This document shows positions 1 to 11,000 of a stretch of 64,000 nucleotides of DNA, piece after piece; within the stretch, counting starts at the first letter, position 1; each line of letters opens with the position of its first letter. Source of the stretch: Leuctra nigra (Eukaryota > Arthropoda > Insecta > Plecoptera > Leuctridae); NCBI GenBank assembly GCA_934045905.1, contig OW203762.1, positions 3,472,001 to 3,536,000 of the forward strand. The letters are read 5' to 3'. The position numbers and the translations under genes are program-made. Under the pieces are notes generated by a model, which saw nothing but the letters and a program-made list of their open reading frames with translations, ran no database searches and was not told the origin of the DNA.

Positions 1-4
1 TGAG

Positions 5-117
5 CCCATAGTACATAAGTGTAGTGCATGTTGCACCAACATTACTTTTCGCAGCCCGGTGCTGTAGGCAACCCATATTACATAAGTGTAGTGCATGTTG
101 CACCAACATTACTTTTC
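5..117. repeat. Two tandem copies of a 67-bp repeat
   Basis: Positions 5-50 and 72-117 are nearly identical, offset by 67 bp. Both contain the run TAAGTGTAGTGCATG and end in ATTACTTTTC. No coding signal is visible. Confidence 0.85.
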
Positions 118-160
118 AGCCATAAGGGTGAGCGAGCTGCTTCAAAACACCGACTTCTCT

Positions 161-270
161 CTGCCTGCCATTCAGCAGATTGGATACAGCGAAGTAGCTC
201 CTTGGACTGTGCCCAGACCTCAGTGCCTTCTGCACATGACACAGTTCCCCAAAACAACGAGCGTGCACTG
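161..270 (+). pseudogene. Fragment of an I-like non-LTR retrotransposon
   Basis: This stretch matches the segment just upstream of the RNase H domain of the retroelement at 31.3-32.3 kb: the shared parts include the CAGCAGATTGG run and the text around CTTGGACTGTGCCCAGACCT. The resemblance ends soon after the ACACAGTTCCC run. It is a short, truncated second copy with no intact domain. Confidence 0.7.
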
Positions 271-319
271 ACATGTGCCCTATTTGTCGTAAACAACAAC
301 ACAACAAAATGCTGAGATT

Positions 320-704
320 CGTGCCAAAATAGTCCAAACGAGACCCACGCTTTGCTCGCAATAATAGGACACAAAATTCAAGATGAGATATTTAATCACT
401 TTTTGTCCTATAACCACATTTAATCTATTTTTCTACTATTTTCTAAAAAAAAAATTTACTTGAATTTTTTAAATCAGTAATTTCGAAAATCAGATGTAAT
501 AAATTATCGATCGGTATACCAAGCTATTTTTAATCATCTTCGAACTGTGTTCCAAAAAGTTATAAAATCTAAAAAAATTTAAATGGATCTGATTTTTTTA
601 ATTTTAAAAAAATCACAAGAAATAGGCCAAGAAATTCAGATTTACAAGAACAAAAATTTATATTATGTTAGAGAGATATCAATCAGTAATCTGCAATGTT
701 TAAC
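320..704. other. AT-rich spacer
   Basis: AT-rich sequence with A and T runs. I see no coding or repeat signal. Confidence 0.5.
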
Positions 705-837
705 TCAATTTTTTAAATTGTGGATTTGGTAGAAACAACTTTCAAGACAGTTATTTAAAGTAGTAAAGAATTTTATGAGTTGACTTAGGGTCTGGGAGCT
801 GTTGTCAGATGCAGACGATGTTTCTTCGGTTTGCGCT

Positions 838-935
838 CCTTGTGTTGATGTTGGCCCCCAAAAGGGCCGTTTAACACGACGTTTCGACAGACTTGGCTCT
901 GTCATCTTCAGGTGAAGACTGGTCAATTTTATATA
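838..935 (-). repeat. Penelope-like terminus with hammerhead-like core
   Basis: On the minus strand this reads CTGAAGA, a GACAG/CTGTC stem with an 8-nt loop, then GAAAC and GTCG. Penelope-like retroelements are known to carry hammerhead ribozyme motifs with CUGANGA and GAAA cores in their terminal repeats. One extra base follows CTGAAGA, so the fold is not canonical. The similar text GACGAAACGTCG is found in the Penelope-like palindrome at 14.6 and 15.9 kb. No reverse transcriptase is attached. Confidence 0.5.
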
Positions 936-949
936 TAAAATTCAGTTTA

Positions 950-1117
950 GTTTAAACAATATTTTTATTCGTCAGGAAGGACATTTAATGATAAATTACA
1001 ATATTCTATCATTAAGTTTTTGCATGGCAGTGTAATTAGTCTTTTCGCATACATATTATTTATCCTTATAAAAGTGTCATCTGTAGTTGAAACTGGAAAT
1101 GCTGCTACTTATTATAT
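950..1117. other. Spacer without recognised feature
   Basis: Only AT-rich sequence is seen here. Confidence 0.4.
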
Positions 1118-1471
1118 TTACACAGCTGAAATCAAAACATAAATAATCACCAGCCCCACAAGCTCTACAAGAGCTTGATTGTGGGAATAAACACATTGTC
1201 GCACCTTCTTGGATGTTCCCTTGTATGTATGGATTCTTCGACGTTCCTGCAAAGACATCGATTCATTAGTAATAATTACAATCGTTGGAAGGTTTCGTAT
1301 CGCCAATTTATGGATAATCTTATCTAGATACATATTTCTAATTGTATCTACAGTATTATCATTTATTGTCCCCAAATGTTCGATTACCTTAAACATAGCC
1401 ATTTTGGATAAGTATGGAATCCAAGACGTTCCTGGAAAGACATCGATTAACATGATATTGAGCAAAGACAT
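1118..1471 (-). other. Open frame downstream of the polymerase remnant, unrecognised
   Basis: A 117-codon open frame lies directly downstream, on the minus strand, of the Polinton polymerase remnant. Its first residues follow a GHLCY segment that fits this polymerase family, but I recognise no exonuclease motif in the rest. It may be diverged polymerase sequence or chance. Confidence 0.25.
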
Positions 1472-1499
1472 TGTGTGGCCTCACACAATGACCGCAACT

Positions 1500-2128
1500 G
1501 GTTTTTCCTTTTGCACGTAACAAAGATGGCCGGCTGCCGAAAACTTGTGCAATATATAACAGTAAATATCCCCACATTTATGCTCGCACCTACCTTTAGA
1601 ATAGTCGACTTAACTTGTGATTCGCGTAACAGATAGAACTCTTGAATATTCTAACATGTCTTCCTTCCCGGCAACAGACTTCAATGCGTCTGCAGGATGG
1701 ACAGCGTGACTTGCATTGGTGCTCCCCCAAATGATGATATCGACCATGACACTTACGACAATGGTAATTGCATTCAAACGCCCCAGTGACGGATGTGATC
1801 ACGTCAAAGTGTGCGTCGTGAAACCATAGATCGATATTGACCCTCTCTTGGTCGACAGTTCAAGCTGGCCACTCATAGAGTCTTCCTTCCCACCATTCTA
1901 CGATGGCGTACATTGTAATAGTGTACCCGGGAAGAGGTCTTTGAAAAGCGGCCACTTCGGCCATCCCGCCGCCATGTTCTGACAAGTCTACAGCTGCAGA
2001 CACGCCGTACTCGACTGCTATGTCTCCCTGGACCCGACCACCCTTCTTAATGGCATTGAGGTTGATAGGTGCTCTGGCCAAGCAGAGGGTATCACTGTTT
2101 ATAATACGGATGATGGTTTTCTTATGAA
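1500..2128 (-). pseudogene. Polinton/adintovirus-type DNA polymerase B, middle part of N-terminal half, decayed
   Basis: Family B protein-primed polymerases of Polintons/Mavericks and related viruses replicate the element. The minus strand shows the pattern of their N-terminal half in order: a motif ending CLARA near 2,080, a GVS..DLSEHGGG..E...FQ..LPGY segment, HFDVITS near 1,800, and a cysteine/histidine cluster (CNYHCRKCHGRYHH, then C..C) at 1,690-1,780. A TGA stop interrupts the frame near 1,860 and a frameshift follows near 1,560. Exonuclease and polymerase motifs are missing, so this is a remnant. The part further toward the N terminus lies at 14,293-14,470, on the other side of the 12-kb transposon. 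Confidence 0.75.
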
Positions 2129-2130
2129 TA

Positions 2131-2152
2131 CCCTTACAAAAAAAAATTATAA
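2131..2152 (+). repeat. Left terminal inverted repeat of the CMC element
   Basis: CCCTTAC, then nine A, then TTATA. It matches the right end with one A/G difference at position 8. Confidence 0.85.
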
Positions 2153-2575
2153 TTAATTATAATAAAATTATAATTAATTATAATATAAATATTATAGTTT
2201 ATTGTAATTTAAATTGTAAAAATCATAGTATTTTTAGTATAATTAATTGTAATTAATTGTAATTTTAACTATAATTAATTGTAGTGAATTGGTACCATTA
2301 TTTTGTAATTAATTATAATTAATTATAATGAATATCATAGATAATTATAATAAAAATCATAGATAATTATAATAAAAACCATAGTGAATTATAATAAAAA
2401 TTATAGTGAATCATAATGAAAATCATAGATTATTATAATAAAAACCATAGTGAATTATAATAAATATCAAAATTAATTATAATTAAAATCACAAATAATT
2501 ATAATAAAAATCATAAATGATAAGAAAAATTGAAAATAATGTAAAATTGTAAATTGTAATAAAATTGTAATGAAA
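2140..2575. repeat. Left subterminal AT-rich array
   Basis: Dense repeats of ATTATAAT/AATTAATTATAA units, including the 16-bp perfect palindrome TTATAATTAATTATAA, and later units of about 25-30 bp with ATAATTATAATAAAAATCATAG. This is typical placement for the subterminal binding sites of CACTA-type elements. Confidence 0.75.
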
Positions 2576-2719
2576 TGGCACCTAACAATATTTTATGGTC
2601 AAGAAACAGTGCAAGCAATTGACCTTTACTGGCCGCTTGATTTATAATGTAGAATTTACCTTCATGGAGCAGGCTGAAATAATGATAGACGTAAGAATTT
2701 CATTTGAACTCGAGATTAG

Positions 2720-2725
2720 TTTATT
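2720..2725 (-). terminator. Poly(A) signal AATAAA of the BEN-domain gene
   Basis: AATAAA on the minus strand about 55 bp past the stop codon of the BEN-domain gene. Its position is right for cleavage and polyadenylation. Confidence 0.6.
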
Positions 2726-2777
2726 AAAAATCAAAGCTTGTTAATACAATAGGAAGGTAAAAAAATAGTGATATAAG

Positions 2778-5700
2778 TTAAACTGAGTCCGTGGCAACTG
2801 GATTCACTGGCGTGGATTTCACTGTTTTCGCCGCGTTGTTTTTTTTATTTTCGAAGGCTGTAGCAGCGTTGTGTAGTTTCACACGGATGTAGCTTTTTAC
2901 TTCTGCATCCGTGCGGCCGGGAAATGCCTTCTGCACGGCATCTGTAACATACAAAACTTGAAGCATTAGTATTTAGCATTACACAGGGGACTTGGCCGGG
3001 CTGCTCTTCTGCTCGTTTATTTCATCTGTAACGCTCAATATAAAAGTAACATTTTCCCTCCGATCGATCTGAAATATTGCACACTAATTGTTAAGACCAA
3101 CCAGATGGCAGGCAGACAGTAATTTTAACAACATCTCCGATGGGATACAATTACAAAAAATTGGGGCTGATTGGTTGAAACTACAAAATAGTATGATCAA
3201 CTTTAAATGAACATTGATTAGATTAGATTGCTGTATAATGGCGCGTCGACAACGAGGTCATTTTGCGCAGATCATATATTATTTTGTTGATCATAAAGGG
3301 AGGTCATTAGGAAGGGGTCGACCAAAGGGGATTGCCCGGTCTAGGGGAATGCAGCACTGGTGGGAGGGCCAGGGCAGGATGGGGCGGGAGGGTCCGGGCC
3401 GGTGGGACCATATTCGGGGGGACATCCGTCTCTAGGGGGAAGGGTGGCACGAGGGAACCGCAACTCAAGGGAGGGCATGGATAGGTCGACCCAGGCTGCT
3501 CTTTGTCTGGACCTCACCACTGACCTGTCCGGCATGGGTAGCCCTTACACATGAGCATATGCTCGCCGGCGTAGCTGCAATGGATCATTGGCCAACACAA
3601 ACCCCACCACCACGCTATCGTGGCAGACGTCGGGGGGGGGTGAACATCGAGTTCCTATCATTTTCCAGTCAAATGGTTAGCGGTAATCTTTAGTTGGGCC
3701 AAGTGTACCTATCACAGCCGTTTGTACACTTGTCGTTCATTACACCTCCTTGTGAGCACCTGCCGTCCCGGGAAGGGGCCGCCACCGTCGCTCGCGCATT
3801 TGAATATCCAAGGCGACGGTGGCGGCCCCTTCCCGGGACAGTAAGTGAAGAACTATAATTTTTACTCAGACAACAGTCTGCTCACAGGAGGAGGAGGAAC
3901 AATGAGTTTGAACAACACAGGCGGCTGTTAATAAATTACCAACTGCAATGAGAAAAGATTTTCCTCGAGTGGGACTCGAATCCCCGACCTTCCGATATCT
4001 AGTCAGATGCTCTACCAGCTGAGCTACCGAGGAAAATCTTTTCTCTTTGCAGTTGGTATTTATTAACATTCACCTAACTGTGGGAATCAGTAAAATCCAT
4101 ATTTTACAGACGGCTGTGTTACCTATACACAGATCGTAGGTCACAAATGAATCTTTAAATATAAATAAGTACACTTGACCAAACTGCAAACAGTATTTGA
4201 AAGAATATTGACTAACAAGGATTGATCGTCAAGGAACCAGACCAGCAGTTCAAATACCGTTGTTAGTTGTGCCAAGTGTACCTACACAAGGTAGTACTAT
4301 TAAGACACGAGTCGGTAAAAACAGATGTTGACACGTACCAATAATCCCTCGAAGCATTGCCGGATCCAGCCCGGGCTTGACATCATCGTCAGCATTCTTT
4401 GACGACTTGCCGCCCGTCACGCTGTGCGTTGCCATATACTCCGCGTTGAAGATGCCATGTAGGAGATCATTTGTGAACTTATTTGCGTTCAAGCGGGAGC
4501 AGCGGCTCACCAATGTCGAACTAATGTGCGGGTGCGACGAGCTCTGCAATTTATTAAAATAAACATTAATATGGCAATTAAAATTTAAAACATTGTTGTA
4601 CAGTCCACACAAACTTATTTACAACAAGGGCCAGTTTTACAATACTCTGTTAAAAATTTAATCAGCTGAAAGACTCGACTGCAATGAGAGTCTTAAAATG
4701 TTCAATAAGTACCTACCTAATCAACAGAGAAAAACAGGCATAAAAAAACTTAGCCTTTCCCACAACTTGAATTTTGAATGTACCTAATTTTTGAATGCAA
4801 GCTTTAGAGACACAAGAAGATCTTTATCTCTTCTAAACAATTTAACATTAAGGTACTACACCCCACCCACATCCCTCCCAATAACTACTCCACAAAAAAA
4901 ATATGTAAGTCTAGGGAAGTCTTTTGTCAAGTCCGGCAAGATAAAATTGTGATTTTACTGTGAACATGACGCTACATACCTTGGGATCCTGAGGTGTGAC
5001 AGCTCTCGGTGAATCAGGGGTTGGCGTTGGTGTAGGGGTCCTCGGCAGGGATGAGATAGGCGAAGAAGAGTGCGACGATGATGATTGGAACTGCAGCTGT
5101 GAACTGCATGATGAGCCTAACGATGACGGGATTGCTATCGGCAGCGAGCGGCACACCGATAGCGAGTCAACCGTTAGGCTCTCCATGCGTTCCAAGAGCT
5201 TAGGAAGACCTGAAATAGATGATAACAGAAAATTAAAAATTAAAAGTAAATGTAGGCCTTATGGGAAATTTGAGCCGAGTTTGAATTAAATAAAAAAACT
5301 AAGACGATAAAAATTTGTTGAAACGGAAGTAAGTAGGTATATATCTTATTATCCCATTGAATGGGATATTTCCGAGGACCTACTTCATACGATTAAAAAT
5401 ACTGGCATTATAAAGAATTCAACATTGAAACAATTGTGTTCAGTAGCAACTATTTAAGCAACATCATACCTTGGATAGCAGCAATGACGACCTTTAAATG
5501 GCTGTTTTCTTCTCGAAGAGCAATGTTTTCACTCATCAACTGCCTATTTTCTTGCCTCAGGAGCATGGCCGGGTCTTCTTCAAGCTGAAAGCATGTGAAG
5601 ATATTTTATTACTCGATTGTTACCTCCTAAGATACAATAGAGAAACAAATTTTCATGTATTTAGAGGTACCACATTAAAAACAAATTTAGTAAAATATCG

Positions 5701-7407
5701 AGTAAAAGAAATGCATCTAGGTACCTACTGATAAGGGTTACTAGGAGATACCTAGTCAATATAATCGACAAACACCATGTTACCTACCTACTCATTGGCT
5801 GTCTTTTCGGTTCCACAAAATTATAGATTTAAAACATCACTTTTAAAAACTAATAGGTATAGGCTATGTCAAGCATAATGCAACAATCCGTGTTAGAAAT
5901 GATATGCATGTTTAATTTGAAGAAAATTACTTGCCTTCTTAAAACTGCTGGTCTTATTGATTTGATTCAAAATGTCTTTCGCTGTCGACTCCTCCATCTT
6001 CTTCTTCAGCTTCAAGGCTGCCTTTTCAGTTATTTCATGGTCAGATTCATCCTGAATACAAAGAAAATCAATTGTAAAATCATATGGAGATTGCAATGAC
6101 ATGCTCATGAGTCATGCCTGTAGAAAGAGGCATCGGTCTAATTGATAACGCTATGGCTAAAGTTCCGCCAGCGGAATTCATTACTGAAAAATGTCTTCCG
6201 CCGCGAATGCGTTGATTTGCTAGACAACTTTCACATTGCACGCACATAAGTGTACTGGGCAGCCTAAGGAATAAAACTCTATGGGTAGACAAATTCGAAC
6301 GTGCGAACATTATAGCTGGGCAACTTTAAAAAAATAACTCTATGGTTAGGCAAAATTCAAACTTGTGAAAATTTCAAAATAAAAAAGTCTGTCGGCGACC
6401 AGATTCGAACCGGCGCACCCTTGCACCACAGGTAAACGCCTTACCGCCTGAGCTACGAAGCTGCTATTGCCGGGATGCGTTGAAAACTGCTACACACTTG
6501 AGAACAGCTGATGGTGACGTCACAAATATCACGTGTCCAGTTCTAGCCAATCAACGCATTCGCGGCGGAAGACATTTCCTAGCAATGAATTCCGCCGGCG
6601 GAACTTTAGCCACTACAGGGAGACCAATAGAATCTGAATAACTTGCTTAGTTCTAAACCCAACACAATTTGTGTTGCAAGGAAATTGATGTGCAAGGATG
6701 TGATAAAGCAAGTGCCAGCTATTTTTATCAATTTAGGTAATTTTACGATCAGCGTCTTCACTCTGGAATTGCTCCTTCATGTAACATGATGAAGGTCAAA
6801 GTGAACACGATTATCGTAAATTTACCTCAACTTATCCACTGTAGGTAGGTAGGTAGGTAGGTACATACACTATCTGATTCAGATTTCTGAACCTGTTGCA
6901 GTCTCTTCCTCTTCTTCTTCTTCTCAGACCGCGGCACTTCAATAGCCTTCTCTTGGTCAATCTTCAGCTTCGCGTTCAATTGGAATAGCAATGTATCGCT
7001 TAGTGGCATTAGTTCTGCTTTATTTTCTGAAAAGTAATGGGTAAGTAGGCATTAGGTTAAGTGTAATGAAACATCCATCCCGGTGACTACACTCCGAGGT
7101 TAGTTCACTGATAAGGAGGTACTTTAGTAGGTAGGTAGGTCCTAGGTAGGTAGGTACCTAGTACATTATCTGTATTAATTTTTCTCTATTGATTCCAGAT
7201 TTATAATAATTATAACATCAATAATTACTTACTTCCATATTTAATGATTTTGGCCAAGTAGAGCTCGGCGCTGTTGTGGAACCACGAGACCATGTGTTCG
7301 GTACCCACATCGAATGCTGGATCCCCCTTCCTATAAGCTTCTATTTGTTTCGCTTTCCCAATTCCCACTTCGTTCGCAACCAAGAAATGGTATAAAACAT
7401 AATTCAT
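2778..7407 (-). CDS. BEN-domain, coiled-coil DNA-binding protein carried by the transposon (7 exons)
   Basis: Exons (minus strand): 7,407-7,233, 7,026-6,869, 6,051-5,935, 5,584-5,470, 5,209-4,980, 4,543-4,339, 2,941-2,778. Total 1,164 nt, 387 residues plus stop, with all phases closing. Most donors are GTAAGT or GTATG; the intron after exon 3 uses GC-AG. Exon 1 begins MNYVLYHFL and has a conserved-looking WFHNSAELYLAKIIKYG tract. Exon 2 holds a KKKKRKR basic stretch (likely nuclear signal). Exon 4 is a heptad coiled coil. Exon 5 is Ser/Pro/Thr-rich linker. Exons 6-7 form a BEN domain: NDLLHGIF...HSVTG...LDPAMLRGII, then FPGRTD..VKSYIRVKL. BEN domains bind DNA or chromatin proteins. I infer a nuclear role at the element's ends, like TNPA of En/Spm. 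The start is the ATG at 7,407; an upstream in-frame ATG at 7,533 begins a hydrophobic run and is less likely. Confidence 0.85.
3205..3650 (-). repeat. Interspersed repeat, probable 3' end of a non-LTR retroelement (copy 1)
   Basis: Matches 39,520-39,965 in inverted orientation: shared runs include CATGAGCATATGCTCGCCGG, CCGGCATGGGTA and CAAACCCCACCACC. In the sense of the other copy it ends in a TAATC-type tail, as non-LTR elements often do. It lies in the last intron of the BEN-domain gene. A short third piece is at 25,395-25,445. Confidence 0.7.
3765..3839. repeat. Perfect 26-bp GC-rich inverted repeat
   Basis: Arms 3,765-3,790 and 3,814-3,839, each rich in GGGGCCGCCACC and its complement, around a 23-bp loop. 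It would form a very stable hairpin and may be the core of a small MITE. Confidence 0.85.
3928..4069. mobile_element. Palindromic element with a tRNA-like gene as its loop
   Basis: Arms of about 40 bp (3,928-3,968 and 4,028-4,069) pair almost perfectly and extend the acceptor stem of the tRNA-like sequence between them. The two arms share AGAAAAGATTTTCCTCG and ACCAACTGCAA. It may be a tRNA-derived MITE. Confidence 0.7.
3962..4033 (-). tRNA. tRNA-like sequence, apparent anticodon AGA, probably a pseudo-tRNA
   Basis: A cloverleaf can be drawn: acceptor TCCTCGG/TCGAGGA, D arm GCTC/GAGC, anticodon stem TCTGA/TCGGA with loop CTAGATA, and a T loop TTCGAGT. A box TAGCTCAGCTGG is intact; the B box GATTCGAGTC has one change and the T stem has two mispairs. 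The apparent anticodon AGA would mean Ser, but a Ser tRNA needs a long variable arm and this has five bases. It is likely descended from another tRNA. Confidence 0.55.
4170..4285. mobile_element. MITE of the TGTACAC family, short copy
   Basis: Ends GTACACTTGACCAAACT on the left and GTACACTTGGCACAACT on the reverse of the right, with shared CAGTATTTGA/CGGTATTTGA about 25 bp inside. It belongs with copies at 21,005, 33,573 and 58,084 and shares the internal ACCAGCAG text. Confidence 0.65.
6154..6612. mobile_element. 459-bp MITE with about 70-bp inverted repeats and CTA target duplication
   Basis: Ends TGGCTAAAGTTCCGCC; the arms share TGTCTTCCGCCGCGAATGCG. CTA at 6,151-6,153 and 6,613-6,615 looks like a 3-bp target duplication, which would fit PIF/Harbinger-like elements. 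A tRNA-like sequence lies inside. It sits in intron 2 of the BEN-domain gene. Confidence 0.8.
6390..6464 (-). pseudogene. tRNA-like sequence inside the MITE
   Basis: Minus strand has an A box (TAGCTCAGGCGG) and a good B box and T arm (GCCGG, TTCGAAT, CTGGT). Acceptor strands do not pair and the anticodon stem is poor, so it is a tRNA relic. Confidence 0.55.
6840..6862. repeat. (GTAG)n microsatellite
   Basis: Simple GTAG repeat next to the donor of exon 2 of the BEN-domain gene. Related GTAGGTAG runs occur near 7,126-7,155 and ACCT runs near 8,262-8,284. Confidence 0.9.
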
Positions 7408-8098
7408 GATGAAAAAATACGAATGGATTATAAAGATATTGAAATAACGAAAAGAACACAGACGGAGAGAAGTCAGAACAAACAGTAAACAGTGAAACCG
7501 GAACACGACATAATAGTTCCGAACTTTATCCACAGGAAACGCTACACGTATGCGCGCTGTTGTCAGTCGATATCAAAATATTGATTTGGCGGCAAACTTG
7601 TGTGAATAATTATTTAGAATAAGCTAGATACTTTACAGTATTTTAGTTGCACATACATTATAATATGACTTTATAAAAATATATTTTTAATTATGTCTTT
7701 TATATAATTTGTAAATTATTTATTCATATTATTCTAAAATAAAACTTTCCCCTAGCGGAAAACATGCGAACCGCGGCGCTTTTGCGCTCGGACGTTGCCC
7801 CCCCCCCCCCCCCCCCCCCCCGCCCTATCACTCACAAGTCGCTCGCAACACAACGAAAATTAAAAAATGGCGGAAATTCCAGTTAGTATGGGCGCAAAAT
7901 TTTTTATTTCGCTCTCTTCCTTCTGTTTATAAAGAAATTATATCGTATAGATGATGGTTTATTTAAAAAAAAACAATTGGTGACTGTAAGACCATAAGTG
8001 CAACTAGTGCTCTACCTAATTTTAGACTGAGTGCAAACCAGAAGGAAATTATCTTTGGAGGTTAAAGTCGACAGACTACACTTGTAGTAGTACCTAGA
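7408..8098. promoter_or_regulatory. Divergent promoter region of the two transposon genes
   Basis: The start codons of the BEN-domain gene (7,407, minus) and transposase gene (8,099, plus) are 691 bp apart, so both promoters must lie here unless there are further noncoding exons. A run of 24 C at 7,798-7,821 lies within. No certain TATA box was picked out. Confidence 0.55.
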
Positions 8099-11000
8099 AT
8101 GTCTTACAAACAGTATTTGAGTAATGTAAACGGTGTAGTACCTAAGTCAACAAGGTTGTATAGGAAAAGGAAACGTGAGCAGGGTCCAGAGGAAGAAGTA
8201 CGGCCAACACCAAACGCTAGTCCTGAGACAGGCCGAGCCCGCCGCCTTCGACGAAATGTAAGTACCTACCTACCTACCTACCTACTTACTTGACACAATA
8301 TTTAGTAGACCGTAGATAGTAGTGTTGTTACTTTTAATTACAAACTCATAAATTACGTTTGATGATATGCAAAACAATTATACAGTAATTGAGGTAGTAG
8401 GTATTATGAATCTAGTGTTTCCATTGAAAAATACTTTAAGAACGATCTACCAACAATAATTTTTGTCCTTGGGATCTGATGTTTTATACGTCGGAGAAAA
8501 ATCTAATAAAATATTCCTTTTTTAGGGTCAACCTATTGGAGACGATGAATCGGACAGTGCAGAAGAACCCCTGGAACCTGATTCTGAGTCCGATCTGGAA
8601 GTTGGAGGAAACCACAACAATATCCACGTAAGTCGATTAATGTTTCCATTGAAAAATATTTTAAGAACGATCTGCCAACAATAATATTTGTCCATGCGAT
8701 CTGATGTTTCATTCGTCGGAGAAAAATCTAATAAAATAATCCTTTTTTAGGGTCAACCTGTTCGAGACGATGAATCGGACAGTGCAGAAGAACCCCTGGA
8801 ACCTGATTCTGAGTCCGATCTGGAAGTTGGAGGAAACCACAACAATATCCACGTAAGTTGATTAATGTTTCCATTGAAAAATATTTTAAGAACGATCTAC
8901 CAACAATAATATTTGTCCTTGTGATCTGTTGTTTTATTCGTTGGAGAAAAATCTAATAAAATAATATTCCCTTTTTAGGGTCAACCTGTTCGAGAAGATG
9001 AGCCAAGAGAAGACAGGAATGTTTCAAAAGAAGAGGCTGAATTACTCATAATGTCATACATGTTGCTTAGCGGAACATCTCTCTCAAATTTGCAAAAACT
9101 TCTCGACATTATGAATGTAATTGCACCGAATGTTCAAATTTCCAAAACTAAATACCTCTTTTTAAAACAATTCCCCTCAGAAACTTGCAGTGTACTTCAA
9201 TATTTATGTCAAGTATGTCATGCGTTTATAGGCACCAATGTTCCTGCAAGATGTCCCGTTCAAGAATGCCAAGCAACTTTGTTGGAAAAAGATCTCAAAA
9301 AATCCAACAGCTACTTCCTTACACTTTCTTTAACGTCACAACTCAAGAATATTGTGTCTACAAACAAGCTCTCGACTGGTTGTAACCATAATGATATGGT
9401 AAGTGACACTTGCTGCGGGCAAATCCCCAAGAGTATAAAATCCAGAAATTTGGGGAAAGAAATGTTAACATTAAATTGGAATACGGATGGTGTTCCATTG
9501 TTTCATTCCTCGAAGAAAAGTATTTGGCCCATTTTTTGTGTTGTAAATGAATTGCCATTCAATGATCGACACACTAATATGATGTTGTGTGGGTTGTGGT
9601 TCGGGGAGAAAAAGCCAGTGATGAACGTGTTCCTGAAACCTTTCATTGCTGAGCTGACGGAGCTAAATCAAATTGGATTTGATGTAGAAGTCAATGGGGT
9701 GACTAAGAAGATTTATGCTGTTCTTGGCGCTGGCTCTGTAGACACTCCAGCGAGAGCCATGCTCCAGAATCTGAAACAATTTAATGGAGAGTTTGGATGT
9801 GGTTTTTGTGAGAAACCGGGGTTAGTGGTGCAAAGGGGAAGAGGGCATTGTAGAGTGTACCCTCAAACTGCCGTTGAAGACATCGTGAGAACCCACGAAA
9901 GCTTCGGAGAGTATGGGCGACGAGCTTCAGAATCACAGAATCCCGTCCGAGGAGTTAAGGGCCCAAGCATTTTAATGCTTGCCCCGGAAGTCAACATGGT
10001 GGGCACTTTTGTTGTGGAATATCTCCATTCAGCACTGTTAGGGTCAGCAAGACAATTCACTAACCTTTGGCTTGATACCGCTTCAAATAATCAGGATTAC
10101 TATTTAGGCAGGAAAGTGGAGGAGTTAGATGCCAAGCTATTGACTATACGGCCTCCAAAGGAAATCAGAAGATTGCCACGATCGCTGACAGAAGTCCGCT
10201 TTTGGAAAGGGAGTGAATGGAGGTCATTCCTGCTCTTCTACAGCCCCGTCATCCTCCAAACCACTATGCCTGCAGCATATTACAATCACTGGTTGCTGCT
10301 TGTAAATGGCATATCACTATTGTTACAAGCATCCATCTCGCCAACGAACTTGGAGACTGCCCACAGATGCCTCACAAAGTTCATTGTTTTGATTCCGGCA
10401 CTATATTCTATAGAGCATGTGTCGTTTAATGTCCACTCCCTGACGCATCTTAAAACAAGTGTAGAAAATTGGGGGCCGCTTTGGTCTTCATCGGCATTTG
10501 CCTTTGAAGATGCAAATGGTAAGATCAAAGAGATGTATAATGGGACCCAGGCTGTTCCTCACCAAATGGTGAGGAACTTCATAATGCTGAAACAAATTGT
10601 TCGGCAAGGCAACAACTTAATGCAAAATGCCCCTGTTAAATGTCGACAAGTTTTCAACCAGCTGACCGGAAGTAATGTGAACAACACCAGGTCCCAGGAA
10701 AAATACAGCAACGACTTCACTTCAGTTGGGACCTCGAAGCTTGGTTTAACGGAACATGAACATCGAGTTCTCTCAGAACACCTTCAAGAGATCGACAGCT
10801 TTAAGGACTCCCCCATCAAAACATACAAGCGCTTTGTGTACCGAAGACAGCTGTTTGCTACCACCGAGTACTGCAGTACCTTCGGCAGAGAAGACTCCTG
10901 TATTGCGTTAGCTTCAGGTGACTCTACATCCTTCGGTCGCATTACCAACATAGCTGTAATCCTTCATAACTGCCGATGTACTGCAACTGTGCACGACTGT

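Noticed and set aside
3962..4033. Functional tRNA-Ser(AGA)
   Set aside because: The variable arm is five bases and the T stem has two mispairs; a Ser tRNA has a long variable arm.
4170..4285. 3' UTR of the Jockey-like element
   Set aside because: At first the shared text with 33.5 kb suggested this, but paired ends show it is an independent MITE that happened to insert in that element.
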